Notes: a model not told the origin generated them from the letters alone. A stretch of 64,000 nt of DNA from ASV31 sp965229765 (GCA_965229765.1 CBDDJT010000004.1:1116001-1180000); one strand, 5' to 3'. Positions 1 through 9,066 are shown, counted from the stretch's first letter. A program made the numbers and translations.

Positions 1-820
1 AATTGGCGATCGGGTCGCGGTTGGTCTTCCAGTCGGCTTCCTCGTCCCTGGTGCGGTAGTAGTCGCGGTTGATGTCACCGACATGGTGGCCGTGGTAGCG
101 GTAGGTCATCAGTTCCATGAAGAACGGGCCCTCGCCCTTGCGGCAGCGGTCGACCAGTTGCTGGGTCAGGGTGTTGACCGCCAGCACGTCCTGGCCATCG
201 ACGCTGTGCGCCTCTATCCCGAAAGCTTCGGCGCGCGCCGGGATCGAGCCCGCCGCGATCTCGTCGGTGCGGGTGTATTCGGAATAGCCGTTGTTTTCGC
301 AGGCATAGATGACCGGCAGCTTCCAGAGCGCGGCCATGTTCATGACTTCGTACATCAGACCCTGGGCGGTGGCGCCGTCGCCGAAGAAGCAGACGGCGAC
401 GTCCTGCGTGCCGCGGCGCCTGGCCGAAAGCGCGGCGCCGGTCGCGATGCCCATGGAGCCGCCGACAATGGCATTCGCACCAAGGTTGCCGTTCGACTGG
501 TCGGCGATGTGCATACTGCCGCCCTTGCCGCGGCAGTAGCCTTCGGCCTTGCCCAGAAGCTCGCAGAACATTTCGCGGAACGCGGCGCCCTTGGCGACGC
601 AATGGCCGTGGCCGCGGTGGGTCGAGGTGATCTTGTCCTCGGGCGTCAGCGCCTCGCAGATGCCGACGGCCACCGCCTCTTGCCCCGAATACATGTGGGT
701 CAGGCCGGGCATCTTGGCCGAGAGATACAGCTGGTTGGCGTTGTCCTCGAACGCGCGGATGCGGACCATCTGGCGGTACATCCGCAGGTAGGCTTCGGTG
801 TTGGTCTTGGCTTTGGCCAT
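1..820 (-). CDS. TPP-dependent dehydrogenase E1 component, alpha subunit (partial)
   Basis: Alpha subunit of a 2-oxoacid- or acetoin-type dehydrogenase complex, which decarboxylates its substrate on thiamine pyrophosphate. The ATG at 820 is preceded by an AGGGGA-type ribosome site, and 273 codons are visible before the window edge. About 50 C-terminal residues are missing if the usual length of roughly 325 applies. The reading contains HRGHGH, GKGGSMH and the TPP signature GDG followed by NNG (FFGDGATAQG...CENNGYSE), all hallmarks of PF00676. It is the last visible gene of a leftward run with the M24-fold gene, the SDR and the fused regulator. The beta subunit would lie to the left, outside the window. 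Whether the substrate is pyruvate, acetoin or something linked to the neighbouring transporter cannot be decided here. Confidence 0.9.
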   Translation of the reverse strand, partial: MAKAKTNTEAYLRMYRQMVRIRAFEDNANQLYLSAKMPGLTHMYSGQEAVAVGICEALTPEDKITSTHRGHGHCVAKGAAFREMFCELLGKAEGYCRGKGGSMHIADQSNGNLGANAIVGGSMGIATGAALSARRRGTQDVAVCFFGDGATAQGLMYEVMNMAALWKLPVIYACENNGYSEYTRTDEIAAGSIPARAEAFGIEAHSVDGQDVLAVNTLTQQLVDRCRKGEGPFFMELMTYRYHGHHVGDINRDYYRTRDEEADWKTNRDPIAN

Positions 821-880
821 GGTGGTCCCCTTGGCGGGCGGTGCGCCCCGCCCGGGTTGGGCGGGGGCGTTGCCGGCGTC

Positions 881-2179
881 CTAGTAGCGGTTGGCGATCG
901 GCAGCTCTTCGGCGGGGAAGAGCGAGATCACCTCGCACCCGGTGTCGGTGACGACGACCTCTTCCTCGATGCGCGCGGCGGAATAGCCGTCCTTTGCGGG
1001 GCAGTAGGTTTCCAGCGCAAACACCATGCCGGTCTGGATTTCCATCGGGTTGTCTAGGCTGACGGCGCGGCTGATGATCGGGCGTTCGTGCAGCGCAAGG
1101 CCAAGGCCGTGGCCGAATTGCAGGCCGAAGGCGGCAAGCTCGTTAGGGAAGCCCAGCGATTCCGCGGTGGGCCAGAGTTTCGCCACCTGGTCGGTGGTGA
1201 CGCCGGGCTTGATCGCTGCGATGGCATCGTCCAGCCATTCGCGGGCGCGCACGTAGGCATCGTTCTGCACCGGCGTGGCGCGGCCGATGTTGAACGTCCG
1301 GTAATAGCAGGTGCGGTAGCCCTGGTAGGATTGCAGGATGTCGAAGAACGCCTGATCGCCGGGGCGGAAGTAGCGGTCGGTGAAGTTGTGGGGGTGCGGG
1401 TTGCAGCGTTCGCCCGAGATCGCGTTGATCGCCTCGACGTCGTCGGACCCCATCTCGTAGAGCATCTTGTTGGACAGTGCGACGATATCGTTCTCGCGCA
1501 CGCCGGGTTTCAGTTCCTCGTAGATCATGTGGTAGACGCCATCGACCATGCTGGCGGCCTGGGTCAGAAGCTGGATCTCGTCCCAGTTCTTGATTTCGCG
1601 CGCCGCGAGCATGACCTGCTGGCCGTCCACGACCTTCAGCCCCGCCTCTTGCAGCGCGTGGAACATGGCGGTTTCGGCATAGTCGACGCCCACGGGCATG
1701 TCGGCCATGCCGGCGTCGCGGATCAGGCCTGCGATTTCCTCGGCATAAAGCTTCATCAGGCCGAAGCTGGGGGGGATGGTGCCGCGCATACCGACGACAC
1801 CGGCGCGGCAATGGTCGGGTTCCAGCCAGTCAGAGAATTTCTTGTGATGCACGGCGGCCGAGCCGAAGTCCCAGACATAGGGGCTGTCATCCCCGGTCAT
1901 CAGGGCGAAGCGGCACATCTTGTCGCGTTCCCATTCGCCGATCTTGGTGCCCGAGACGTAGCGGATGTTGTTGACGTCAAACAGCAGAAGAGAGCCGCAC
2001 TGGCTGTTCTTGAGCGCCTGGTGCGCGCGGCCCAGCCGGTAGCGGCGCAGGCGGTCGTGGTCGACGCGGCGTTCGAAATCCACGCTGGTGTGGCCCCAGG
2101 CCGGCAAACGGCCTTCCCAGCGCCAGTGCGGTTCAAGATCGGCGGGTTGCAGGATGTTGGGGGTCAGGGCACGGCTCAT
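881..2179 (-). CDS. M24-family (Xaa-Pro peptidase / creatinase / DddP fold) metallohydrolase
   Basis: A 432-residue pita-bread-fold protein. The start at 2179 has GAGGA six bases upstream; an in-frame ATG further upstream at 2233 lacks this support. The N-terminal creatinase-like domain contains FDVNNIRYVSG. The C-terminal M24 domain shows the His ligand motif GHGLGLALHE and the Glu ligands in FALETYC and ARIEEEVVV. The usual first metal pair is altered: the first Asp is present in FFDILQ, but the second, normally in SDITRT, reads TCYYRT, so a Cys replaces Asp (codon 1307-1309). The fold is shared by aminopeptidase P, creatinase and the DMSP lyase DddP. The altered ligand and the catabolic context argue against a housekeeping peptidase. 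Function not known. Confidence 0.8.
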   Translation of the reverse strand: MSRALTPNILQPADLEPHWRWEGRLPAWGHTSVDFERRVDHDRLRRYRLGRAHQALKNSQCGSLLLFDVNNIRYVSGTKIGEWERDKMCRFALMTGDDSPYVWDFGSAAVHHKKFSDWLEPDHCRAGVVGMRGTIPPSFGLMKLYAEEIAGLIRDAGMADMPVGVDYAETAMFHALQEAGLKVVDGQQVMLAAREIKNWDEIQLLTQAASMVDGVYHMIYEELKPGVRENDIVALSNKMLYEMGSDDVEAINAISGERCNPHPHNFTDRYFRPGDQAFFDILQSYQGYRTCYYRTFNIGRATPVQNDAYVRAREWLDDAIAAIKPGVTTDQVAKLWPTAESLGFPNELAAFGLQFGHGLGLALHERPIISRAVSLDNPMEIQTGMVFALETYCPAKDGYSAARIEEEVVVTDTGCEVISLFPAEELPIANRY

Positions 2180-2283
2180 TGGGTCCTCGCGATGGGGAAG
2201 GCCGCCCCGTGCCCGCCCTTGCGGGCGGTTCATGGGGCGGCGGGTCTGGGTCAGGACAGCCCGTCAGGGCTGGCGAACGGGGG

Positions 2284-3090
2284 TCACTGGATGCACCAGC
2301 CGCCGTCGATGTGGATCATCTGGCCGGTCATGTAGTCGCTGTCGGAGCTGGCCAGGAACGCGGCCGTGCCCCGGATGTCGTCGGGATAGCTGACGCGCTT
2401 TATCTGGAGGGCGTCGCGCACGATGTCCTCGTAGGCCTGGCCCTCGCGGTCCTTGAACCCGATGTCCACCAGATCCTTGTCCAGCTGTTCCCACAGGGGG
2501 GTGACGACCACGCCGGGGGCGTAGCCGTTGACGGTGATGTTGTGTTCCGACAGGGCCACGGCGCCGCAATGGGTCAGCGCAAGGCAGCCGTATTTCGACG
2601 TGCAGTAGACGGTGACATCCACAAGCGGCTTGCGCGAGGCGATCGAGCCCACGTTGATGATCTTGTAGGGATAGTCCTGCGGGCCCTGGGCGATCATCTG
2701 GCGGGCGGTTTCCTGCATCCCCAGCCACATCGCCTTTGTGTTGACGTTCATGATCATGTCCCAGTTGTCTTCATCGATATCCATGAAGAACCGGGGCTTG
2801 TTCAGGCCAGCGTTGAAGAGGCCCACGTTGATGGACCCGAAGGCGTCGACCGTGGCTGCGACGGCGGCGGCGTTGTCCGCGCGCTTTGTCACGTCCATGC
2901 GGACCGCGACGGCACGCCCGTTTCCGGCGCCGTTGATGCGCGCCGCGACCTCTTCCGCGGCGGCGTCGTCAAGGTCGCCAAGACAGACGTTGGCCCCTTG
3001 TTCGGCGAAATGCTCGGCATTCGCCGCGCCCATCCCCCGGCCTGCGCCGGTGATGAGAATATTCTTACCTTTCAGTCGGTTGGGGTCCAT
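2284..3090 (-). CDS. SDR-family NAD(P)-dependent oxidoreductase
   Basis: A classical short-chain dehydrogenase of 268 residues. The Rossmann motif TGAGRGMG is at residues 14-21, NAG at 93-95, the catalytic Ser at 149 (NVGS), and Tyr162 and Lys166 form YCTSK. It probably oxidises a secondary alcohol of the compound imported by the neighbouring ABC system. It lies 18 bases after the fused regulator gene and about 105 bases before the M24 gene, all leftward. A second SDR at 6205-7002 shares its length and several stretches (NKP, MQE-AARQMIAQG, DSDYMTGQ), so the two are paralogues on the two arms of the locus. Confidence 0.9.
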   Translation of the reverse strand: MDPNRLKGKNILITGAGRGMGAANAEHFAEQGANVCLGDLDDAAAEEVAARINGAGNGRAVAVRMDVTKRADNAAAVAATVDAFGSINVGLFNAGLNKPRFFMDIDEDNWDMIMNVNTKAMWLGMQETARQMIAQGPQDYPYKIINVGSIASRKPLVDVTVYCTSKYGCLALTHCGAVALSEHNITVNGYAPGVVVTPLWEQLDKDLVDIGFKDREGQAYEDIVRDALQIKRVSYPDDIRGTAAFLASSDSDYMTGQMIHIDGGWCIQ

Positions 3091-3108
3091 CGTCTCCTCC
3101 TCCTCATG

Positions 3109-4938
3109 TCACGAATGCCCGGATGTCTGAAACAGTGCGTCTGCGCGCGCCTGTGCGTTCGCCAGCGTTTGCGCCGGTGTATTGATGCCGCGCAGCATGT
3201 CGTGGAATTCCTCGCCGCAGATCTGGATGATGTCGCAGATCTGGGGAACGGGCGGGCGCGGCCAGAATTGCAGTTCGTCGCGCCATGACATGGCGTCCAC
3301 GGCCTCGAATATCGGCGACAGGTTCCGCAGATCGGGGTCGGCGCCGACGGAATAGCGCGGATTGGTGCGCCCGCCGTTCTGCACGAACAGCTTTTGTGCC
3401 TGTGGCGAGGTGAAGACCAGGAGCGCCTCTGCGGCAGCGGCCTGCCGTTCCGGCGGAAGGTTCGCGGGAATGCCGAGACAATAGCCGCCCACGGGGGCCA
3501 CGGGCGCCGAGCCCGGCCCCGGCGGGTGCGGAAGGTAGCCGGTGCACCCATGCGCTGGCGAGCCGGCGTCCAGTTCGAAATACGGGGCCAGCAGGGTATA
3601 GCCGTAGGCCATGGCCAGCGTGCCGGCGGCATAGGGGCGGATGCGTTCGTACCAAGACATGGACAGGATGTCGGGGGGCGAGTAGCGCAGGAGATTGAGA
3701 AGGTATTCCGCCGCCTGGCGCCCGGCCTCTGTGTCGATCTGCGGGCGGAAGGCGCCGCTGGCCAGATCGTCGGTGTCAAAGCCGCCGACGATGGCCGGCA
3801 GGTCAAGCACGGGCTGGCCGAAATCGGCCAGCGTCATCAGCACGGTATGGCCCAGAGCGGTGCCGCGGGCGGCGTTCCACGCGATGCCGTAGAAGCCGTG
3901 CTGGGGGGCATGAAGCGCGCGCGCGGCGTCCAGCAGGTCATCGGTGGTGGCGGGGGGCGGCAGGCCGGCCTCGGAAAACAGGTCTGTGCGGTAGAACAGC
4001 AGTTCCGGCGTGGTTTGGGCCGGGACGCCATAGGGCCGTCCGCCCCAGTGCACCGCTTTCCAGCCCGCGGTATGGAAATCTGCGGGGTCGAGGCGGGCTA
4101 CGTCCATCACCTGGTCGAGGGGCAGCAATACGCCCTCTTGCGCGAAGCCGCCCACCCAGGGCAGGTCAACGGCGATGATGTCGTAGCGGCTGACCTTGCG
4201 TTCGGCATTGCGGATCGCCTCTTCGCGCAGGCGGTCGATGGAAAAGGCGCGCTGCTGGATCTGGGTGCCGATGGTCTGTTCGAACTGGCGCTTGAGGTTG
4301 TCCATGACCATGAAGGTCGGGTCGCCATGCACCAGCACGCGGATGCCGCCCGCGACCTTGAGCGGCTCTGCCAGCACCTGAAGCGGGGGGATCGAGCGGG
4401 CAGCCATGTAGGAGCCGCCGAAATAGTAGTCCTCGACATCGGGTTTCTTGTCCGCGCCGCCGAACTGCGCCTCGGCGAGGCGCCGGATGCGGCCGGACAT
4501 CTGCATCCATTGCTCCAGCAGCTTTTCGCTGGGGTGCATGGAGAAGCTTTTGCCGGTGCGGGTGCGCGGGCGCTGTTCGACAAGCCCGGCCTCGACCATT
4601 TCCTTGAGCCGGCGGTTGGCGGTGGCATAGGGAACGCGGGCGGCGGCGATCAGCGAGCTGGGGGTCACGATCTTGCCGTCGAGATGGCCGCGCACAAGGT
4701 GAAGGACCATGCGGAAATAGGGGTTGGGCGAGAACAGTTCGATGGCGTCTTCCATCTCGTCGCCGAAGGCTTCGAGAAAGGACAGGTCCTGAAGCATCTC
4801 GGTCTTGACCCGAGGTGCGACGAGAAGACCTTCGCTATGTCTCGTCATCTGGTTCATTCCGCGCGGCTTTGCCTTTTTCGGTTTGCGCCGGCCCGGAGTC
4901 CCTGAAATATCCGTTTTGGATAGTTTTGAACCGGCCAT
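3109..4938 (-). CDS. Winged-helix regulator fused to an ABC solute-binding-protein (family 1) domain
   Basis: A 609-residue fusion. Tandem ATGs at 4941 and 4938 follow AGGAGG; the second has the better spacing. Residues 1-35 are basic (RRKPKKAKPRG). Residues about 75-150 form a MarR/GntR-like winged helix (SLIAAARVPYATANRRLKEM then EAGLVEQR). From about 198 to the end the protein resembles a family 1 extracellular sugar-binding protein (RVLVHGDPTF, YDIIAVDLPWVGGFAQEG, GVPAQTTPELLFYRTDLF). There is no signal peptide or membrane segment, so the binding-protein fold should be cytoplasmic. The likely role is a one-component sensor of an imported ligand that controls the divergent ABC operon. The LacI family uses a type 1 periplasmic-binding fold in the same way, but this pairing with a family 1 fold is unusual. 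Ligand and operator are unknown. Confidence 0.8.
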   Translation of the reverse strand: MAGSKLSKTDISGTPGRRKPKKAKPRGMNQMTRHSEGLLVAPRVKTEMLQDLSFLEAFGDEMEDAIELFSPNPYFRMVLHLVRGHLDGKIVTPSSLIAAARVPYATANRRLKEMVEAGLVEQRPRTRTGKSFSMHPSEKLLEQWMQMSGRIRRLAEAQFGGADKKPDVEDYYFGGSYMAARSIPPLQVLAEPLKVAGGIRVLVHGDPTFMVMDNLKRQFEQTIGTQIQQRAFSIDRLREEAIRNAERKVSRYDIIAVDLPWVGGFAQEGVLLPLDQVMDVARLDPADFHTAGWKAVHWGGRPYGVPAQTTPELLFYRTDLFSEAGLPPPATTDDLLDAARALHAPQHGFYGIAWNAARGTALGHTVLMTLADFGQPVLDLPAIVGGFDTDDLASGAFRPQIDTEAGRQAAEYLLNLLRYSPPDILSMSWYERIRPYAAGTLAMAYGYTLLAPYFELDAGSPAHGCTGYLPHPPGPGSAPVAPVGGYCLGIPANLPPERQAAAAEALLVFTSPQAQKLFVQNGGRTNPRYSVGADPDLRNLSPIFEAVDAMSWRDELQFWPRPPVPQICDIIQICGEEFHDMLRGINTPAQTLANAQARADALFQTSGHS

Positions 4939-4941
4939 CAT

Positions 4942-5158
4942 GCGCCTCCTGCAAATTGTTCAAATTGACAGGCGGAGCGTATCCGAAAAAATATCCAAAT
5001 TGAAAAACACGGGATCCAGACTGGACATTTTTTGTGCGTTCCGGGTTCCCTGAAACCCGCACAGTCACGTCATCGTTCACACGAACGGACGTTGATTCCC
5101 TTGCGCCAGCAGGTGCGGGGATCGGAATTTCGCAGAATACTGCCGGGAGGAGACACAG
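4942..5158. promoter_or_regulatory. Divergent promoter region with three CAAATTG repeats
   Basis: This AT-richer gap separates the fused regulator from the ABC operon. The heptamer CAAATTG occurs at 4952-4958, 4961-4967 and 4996-5002, close to the regulator start. TTGACA at 4965-4970 is a possible rightward -35 element. The repeats are candidates for the binding site of the fused regulator. No precise promoter can be fixed by eye. Confidence 0.4.
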
Positions 5159-6118
5159 ATGACATTTCGTACCGTACTGGCCGCATCCGCGGCGACCGTA
5201 GCGCTGACCAGCGCGGCGTTCGGCGCAGGCCACGAGAAGATGACGATCGGAATCACGCAAAACAACGTGGGCGTCGACAGCTACCAGACCACCTATGAAA
5301 AGGCGTTCATCGCCGCCGCCGAGGCCAACGATTCGGTCGAGGTCGTCGTGCTGGATGCCGGCGGCGACGTGGCGCGCCAGATCGCCCAGATGGAAGACCT
5401 GATCCAGCAGGAAGTCGACGCCATCATCATCTGGCCGACGAACGGCGAGGCGGTGATCCCGGCCGTGCGCAAGGCCTTTCAGGCCGACATTCCGGTGATC
5501 GTCACCAACTCGAACATCGCCGAGCAGGGCTTTGACTTTGTCGCGTCGTTCTCGGGTCCCGACAACATCACGCAGGGGTCGCGTTCGGCAGAGATCATGT
5601 GCGACAAGTTCAAGGAAATGGGCATCGAGAACGAGGCCCGCGTGGTCCAGATCTCGGGGCAGCCGGGCTACACCACCGCGATCGAGCGCCAGAAGGGCTT
5701 TGACGACCGTCTGCCCGAGGTCTGCCCGAACGTTACCCTGGTCGAGACCCAGCCGGGCGACTGGAACCGCGAAAAGTCGCAGAAGGTGATGGAAGCCTTC
5801 CTCGTCAAGTACGACGACATCGACGGCGTCTATTCTGGCGACGACAACATGGGCGTCGGCGCGCTGAACGCCGCCAAGGCCGCGGGACGCGAGGGCATCA
5901 TCTTTGTCGGTGCCACCAACTTTGCCGTGGGCTACGAGGCGATGGGCCGTGGCGAGTACTGGGGTTCGATCTACCAGTCGCCGGTGGATGACGCCGAGGC
6001 TGCGCTGAAGACCGCGATCGACGTCCTGAACGGCGAAGACGTGCCGTTCCTCAACTACTTCGACACCCCGAAGATCACCCAGGACAACATGGGCGACTAC
6101 ACCAAGCCGGTGTTCTGA
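5159..6118 (+). CDS. Sugar ABC transporter periplasmic binding protein (RbsB-like)
   Basis: A 319-residue type 1 periplasmic binding protein (PF13407-like). A Sec signal peptide covers about residues 1-23 (ending SAAFGAG). The mature part has the ribose-binding pattern, with ITQNN, IIIWPTNGEAVIPAV, VQISGQPGYTTAIERQKGF and DGVYSGDDNMGVGALNA. The start is preceded by GGGAGGAG. It opens a seven-gene rightward run: binding protein, SDR, two permeases, ATPase, 3-hydroxyacid-type dehydrogenase and ThuA-like protein. Its ligand is probably a sugar, polyol or related small compound; the exact ligand cannot be read from sequence. Confidence 0.92.
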   Translation: MTFRTVLAASAATVALTSAAFGAGHEKMTIGITQNNVGVDSYQTTYEKAFIAAAEANDSVEVVVLDAGGDVARQIAQMEDLIQQEVDAIIIWPTNGEAVIPAVRKAFQADIPVIVTNSNIAEQGFDFVASFSGPDNITQGSRSAEIMCDKFKEMGIENEARVVQISGQPGYTTAIERQKGFDDRLPEVCPNVTLVETQPGDWNREKSQKVMEAFLVKYDDIDGVYSGDDNMGVGALNAAKAAGREGIIFVGATNFAVGYEAMGRGEYWGSIYQSPVDDAEAALKTAIDVLNGEDVPFLNYFDTPKITQDNMGDYTKPVF

Positions 6119-6204
6119 TCTTCCTGCCTTGACGGCCGGGCGCGGCGCAGGACGCCGCGCCCGGACAAGATACAACGATGACAACACCTCGGGAGGAGGG
6201 GGCG

Positions 6205-7002
6205 ATGGGCCGTGTCGCGGGGCGTTCCTGCATTGTCACCGGGGCCGCGCGCGGGATCGGGCGTGCCATCGGAGAGGCGCTGATCGACGAGGGCGCCGAC
6301 GTCTGTTTTGCCGACATCAACGGTGAACTGGTGTCCGAGGTGGCAGAGGCGAACGGGGCGCGTGCGCGCGCCGGTGGCGGGCGCGTCACCCATGCCGCCG
6401 TCGATGTCACCGACCGCGCGCAGGTGCGCGCCATGGTCGCCCACGCGGCCGAGACGTTCGGCAAGGTGGATGTGAAATTCAACAATGCCGGTGTGAACAA
6501 GCCGATGAACTTTCTCGACGTGACCGAAGAGAACTGGCATTTCATCATGGGCGTGAACGGGCTGGGGTGCATGATCGGGATGCAGGAGGCCGCCCGGCAG
6601 ATGATCGCGCAGGGCACCGGCGGCAAGATCATCAACACCGCGTCCATCGCCAGCCGGCAGGGGTTTGACAACGTGGCGCCTTATTGCGCCAGCAAGTGGG
6701 CCGTGGTCAGCTTGACCCAATCCGCGGCGCGTGACCTGGCCCGCCACGACATAACCGTCACCGGGTTCGCGCCTGGTGTCGTGGCCACCGAGATGTGGGA
6801 AGAGGTGGACCGCGACCTGATGGAAATCGGCGCTGCCGACCGCCCGGGCCAGGCGATGGAAGAGTTCTCGGCCGAGATTTTGAAGGGGCGCGTGGCGACC
6901 CCGGCCGACATCACCGGAACCACGACGTTCCTGGCGTCACGAGACAGCGACTACATGACAGGGCAGATCGTCATGATCGACGGAGGCATGACGCTGGTCT
7001 GA
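6205..7002 (+). CDS. SDR-family NAD(P)-dependent oxidoreductase
   Basis: A classical SDR of 265 residues. An in-frame ATG at 6178 exists, but GGGAGGAGGGGG sits just before the ATG at 6205, so that start is preferred. The nucleotide motif TGAARGIG is at residues 12-19, the catalytic Ser is near 147 (NTAS) and the YCASK box is at 160-164. It is placed between the binding-protein and permease genes of the ABC operon, so it very likely acts on the imported substrate. It is paralogous to the SDR at 2284-3090. Two related dehydrogenases could catalyse successive steps or epimerisation by oxidation and reduction. Confidence 0.92.
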   Translation: MGRVAGRSCIVTGAARGIGRAIGEALIDEGADVCFADINGELVSEVAEANGARARAGGGRVTHAAVDVTDRAQVRAMVAHAAETFGKVDVKFNNAGVNKPMNFLDVTEENWHFIMGVNGLGCMIGMQEAARQMIAQGTGGKIINTASIASRQGFDNVAPYCASKWAVVSLTQSAARDLARHDITVTGFAPGVVATEMWEEVDRDLMEIGAADRPGQAMEEFSAEILKGRVATPADITGTTTFLASRDSDYMTGQIVMIDGGMTLV

Positions 7003-7043
7003 CCGGAGAGGACGAAGGCCTGACGAGGGAGGAGGCCGGCATC

Positions 7044-8051
7044 ATGACCGAGACGACGAAAACCGCGACGACCCAGAGTGGCGGGCTGAACAAGGCGCGT
7101 ATCGGCGCCTTTCTGGCGCGGCAGGGCATTCTTGTGGCCTTTGCCGTGTTCATGATCGGCTTTACCCTTGGAAACGAACGCTTTCTTGACCCCGACAACA
7201 TCATGGGCGTCATCCGGTCTTCCGCCATCCTTGGGGTGATGGCGCTGGGTGTGACCTTTGTGGTCATCAGCGGCAACCTGGATCTGTCGGTGGGGTCGAT
7301 GATGTCGTTCTCCACGATTGTGGTTCTGGACCTGCATGACAGGATCGGCCCGGAACTGGCGATCCCGGCGATGTTCGCCATGACGCTGGCGCTGGGGGCG
7401 CTGATCGGGTTTCTGGTGGGATACCTGAAGCTCAATTCGCTGATCGTGACGCTGGGGATGCTTTCGGCCATCCACGGGCTGACGCTGACCTATTCGGGCG
7501 GCAAGAACATGGACATCGCCGACAAGGAAGGCACGTGGTTCAGCGTCTTCGGGCAGGGCACGGCGCTGGGCATCCCGGTGCCCATCCTGATCTTCGCGCT
7601 GCTGGCGGCGGTGCTGGGCATCGTGCTGGCCAAGACGCCCTTTGGCCGAAAGGTCTATGCGGTGGGCGGCAACGGGGTGGCGGCGACGTTCTCGGGCATC
7701 CGGCGGGCGCGGGTCGTTTTCGCCTGCTACCTGATGTCGGCCTTTTGCGTGGCGACTGCCGGGCTGATCCAGGCCAGCCGGTCACTGGGGTCGCAAAACA
7801 CCGTGGGGCAGGGGCTGGAGCTGGAGGTTCTGGCCGCCGTGATCCTGGGGGGCGCGTCGCTGCTGGGGGGATCGGGGACGGTCTTCAAGACGGTGATCGG
7901 CGTGCTGATCCTTGGCTTCATCCAGAACGGTCTGCTGCTGGTCGGGCTTCAGTTCTACGTCCAGTACGTCGTGACCTGGGTCATCATCATCCTTGCGGTC
8001 TGGCTGGATATCGCCGCCAAGCGCGGCAAGCTCTGGTCGCCGATCGCCTGA
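7044..8051 (+). CDS. Sugar ABC transporter permease (RbsC-like)
   Basis: A 335-residue inner-membrane permease of the ribose/branched-chain permease family (PF02653). The start at 7044 follows GGGAGGAGG; earlier in-frame starts lie inside the SDR gene. Conserved family features are visible: ISGNLDLSVGS in the third membrane region, FGRKVYAVGGN in the EAA-like cytoplasmic loop and VLAAVILGGASLLGGSGTV near the C terminus. With the second permease it would form the channel heterodimer, driven by the fused ATPase at 9063. Confidence 0.93.
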   Translation: MTETTKTATTQSGGLNKARIGAFLARQGILVAFAVFMIGFTLGNERFLDPDNIMGVIRSSAILGVMALGVTFVVISGNLDLSVGSMMSFSTIVVLDLHDRIGPELAIPAMFAMTLALGALIGFLVGYLKLNSLIVTLGMLSAIHGLTLTYSGGKNMDIADKEGTWFSVFGQGTALGIPVPILIFALLAAVLGIVLAKTPFGRKVYAVGGNGVAATFSGIRRARVVFACYLMSAFCVATAGLIQASRSLGSQNTVGQGLELEVLAAVILGGASLLGGSGTVFKTVIGVLILGFIQNGLLLVGLQFYVQYVVTWVIIILAVWLDIAAKRGKLWSPIA

Positions 8052-8064
8052 GGGAGGAACAGAC

Positions 8065-9066
8065 ATGGCACCCGGCACCCTTTCGACATTCCTGAAACGC
8101 GGCGCGATCTGGGGCTTCATCGTGCTGGAGCTGATCTTCTTTTCCGTGGCGGGGGAATACCTGTCGCTATCGGACAAGGCGTTCATGGATCTCGACAACA
8201 TGCTGCTGTTGTTCAAGCAGTCAGCCCCCATCGGGATCATCGCGATGGGCATGACCATCATCATGATAAACGGCAACATCGACCTGTCGGTGGGCGCGAC
8301 ATTCGCGCTGTCGGCGATCATCCTGCTGGACAGCATGACGTGGCCGATCTTCGCGGGGCTGGGCGACTGGGTGATCCCGGTGGGCTGGGTGCTGGCGCTT
8401 CTGACGGGCGTGGTGCTGGGCGCGCTGAACGGGTTCATCGTGTGGAAGACGGGGGTTGATGCCTTCATCGTCACGCTGGGCGCGATGCTGGGCTACCGGG
8501 GCCTTGTCTTCATGTACAACGGCGAGCAGCCCACAAGCCACCTGAACTGGTCGCTGGTCGATTTCGCCGAGGCGCAGTTCCTGGGCATCCATACGGCGAC
8601 ATGGTTCCTGATCGCGGTGACGGCGGCGATCTGGTTCCTGATGACCAAGACGGTGCATGGCCGCAACGCCTATGCCATCGGCAACAACCGCGATGCGGCC
8701 GTGAACGCGGGGATCAGGGTGGGGCCGCACATGATGATCAACTTCATGATCATCGGGTTTCTGGCGTCGCTGTCGGCGGTGGTGTTCTATTCCGAAAGCG
8801 GTTCGGTGAACCCCAACGACGGCGAGCTGTACGAGCTTTGGGTCATCACGGCGGTCGTGCTGGGGGGGACCAAGCTGACGGGCGGGGCCGGGTCCGTGAT
8901 CTCTACCTTCGGGGGGGTGCTGGCGATCCAGCTTCTGCGCAAGGGGCTGGGCCATATCGGTGCCGACACCGAGACCGTGAACCTTGTCATCGGGCTGATC
9001 CTGATCGCGGTGCTGTTTCTTGACCGGCAGCTGAACATCAAGGGCAAGGAGGCGTTGAGGACATGA
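8065..9066 (+). CDS. Sugar ABC transporter permease (RbsC-like), second subunit
   Basis: A 333-residue PF02653 permease. The ATG at 8065 has AGGGAGGA upstream and starts 13 bases after the first permease. Family marks include INGNIDLSVGATFALSA, HGRNAYAIGNNRDAAVNAGI and WVITAVVLGGTKLTGGAGSV. Its stop overlaps the ATPase start as ATGA at 9063-9066, which indicates translational coupling. Two different permeases rather than one are common in this subclass of ribose-type importers. Confidence 0.93.
   Translation: MAPGTLSTFLKRGAIWGFIVLELIFFSVAGEYLSLSDKAFMDLDNMLLLFKQSAPIGIIAMGMTIIMINGNIDLSVGATFALSAIILLDSMTWPIFAGLGDWVIPVGWVLALLTGVVLGALNGFIVWKTGVDAFIVTLGAMLGYRGLVFMYNGEQPTSHLNWSLVDFAEAQFLGIHTATWFLIAVTAAIWFLMTKTVHGRNAYAIGNNRDAAVNAGIRVGPHMMINFMIIGFLASLSAVVFYSESGSVNPNDGELYELWVITAVVLGGTKLTGGAGSVISTFGGVLAIQLLRKGLGHIGADTETVNLVIGLILIAVLFLDRQLNIKGKEALRT

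Noticed and set aside
881..2179. Possible DMSP lyase DddP
   Set aside because: It shares the M24 fold and an NIRY block, but the DddP N-terminal and active-site blocks I remember do not match and one metal ligand differs, so only the fold is claimed.
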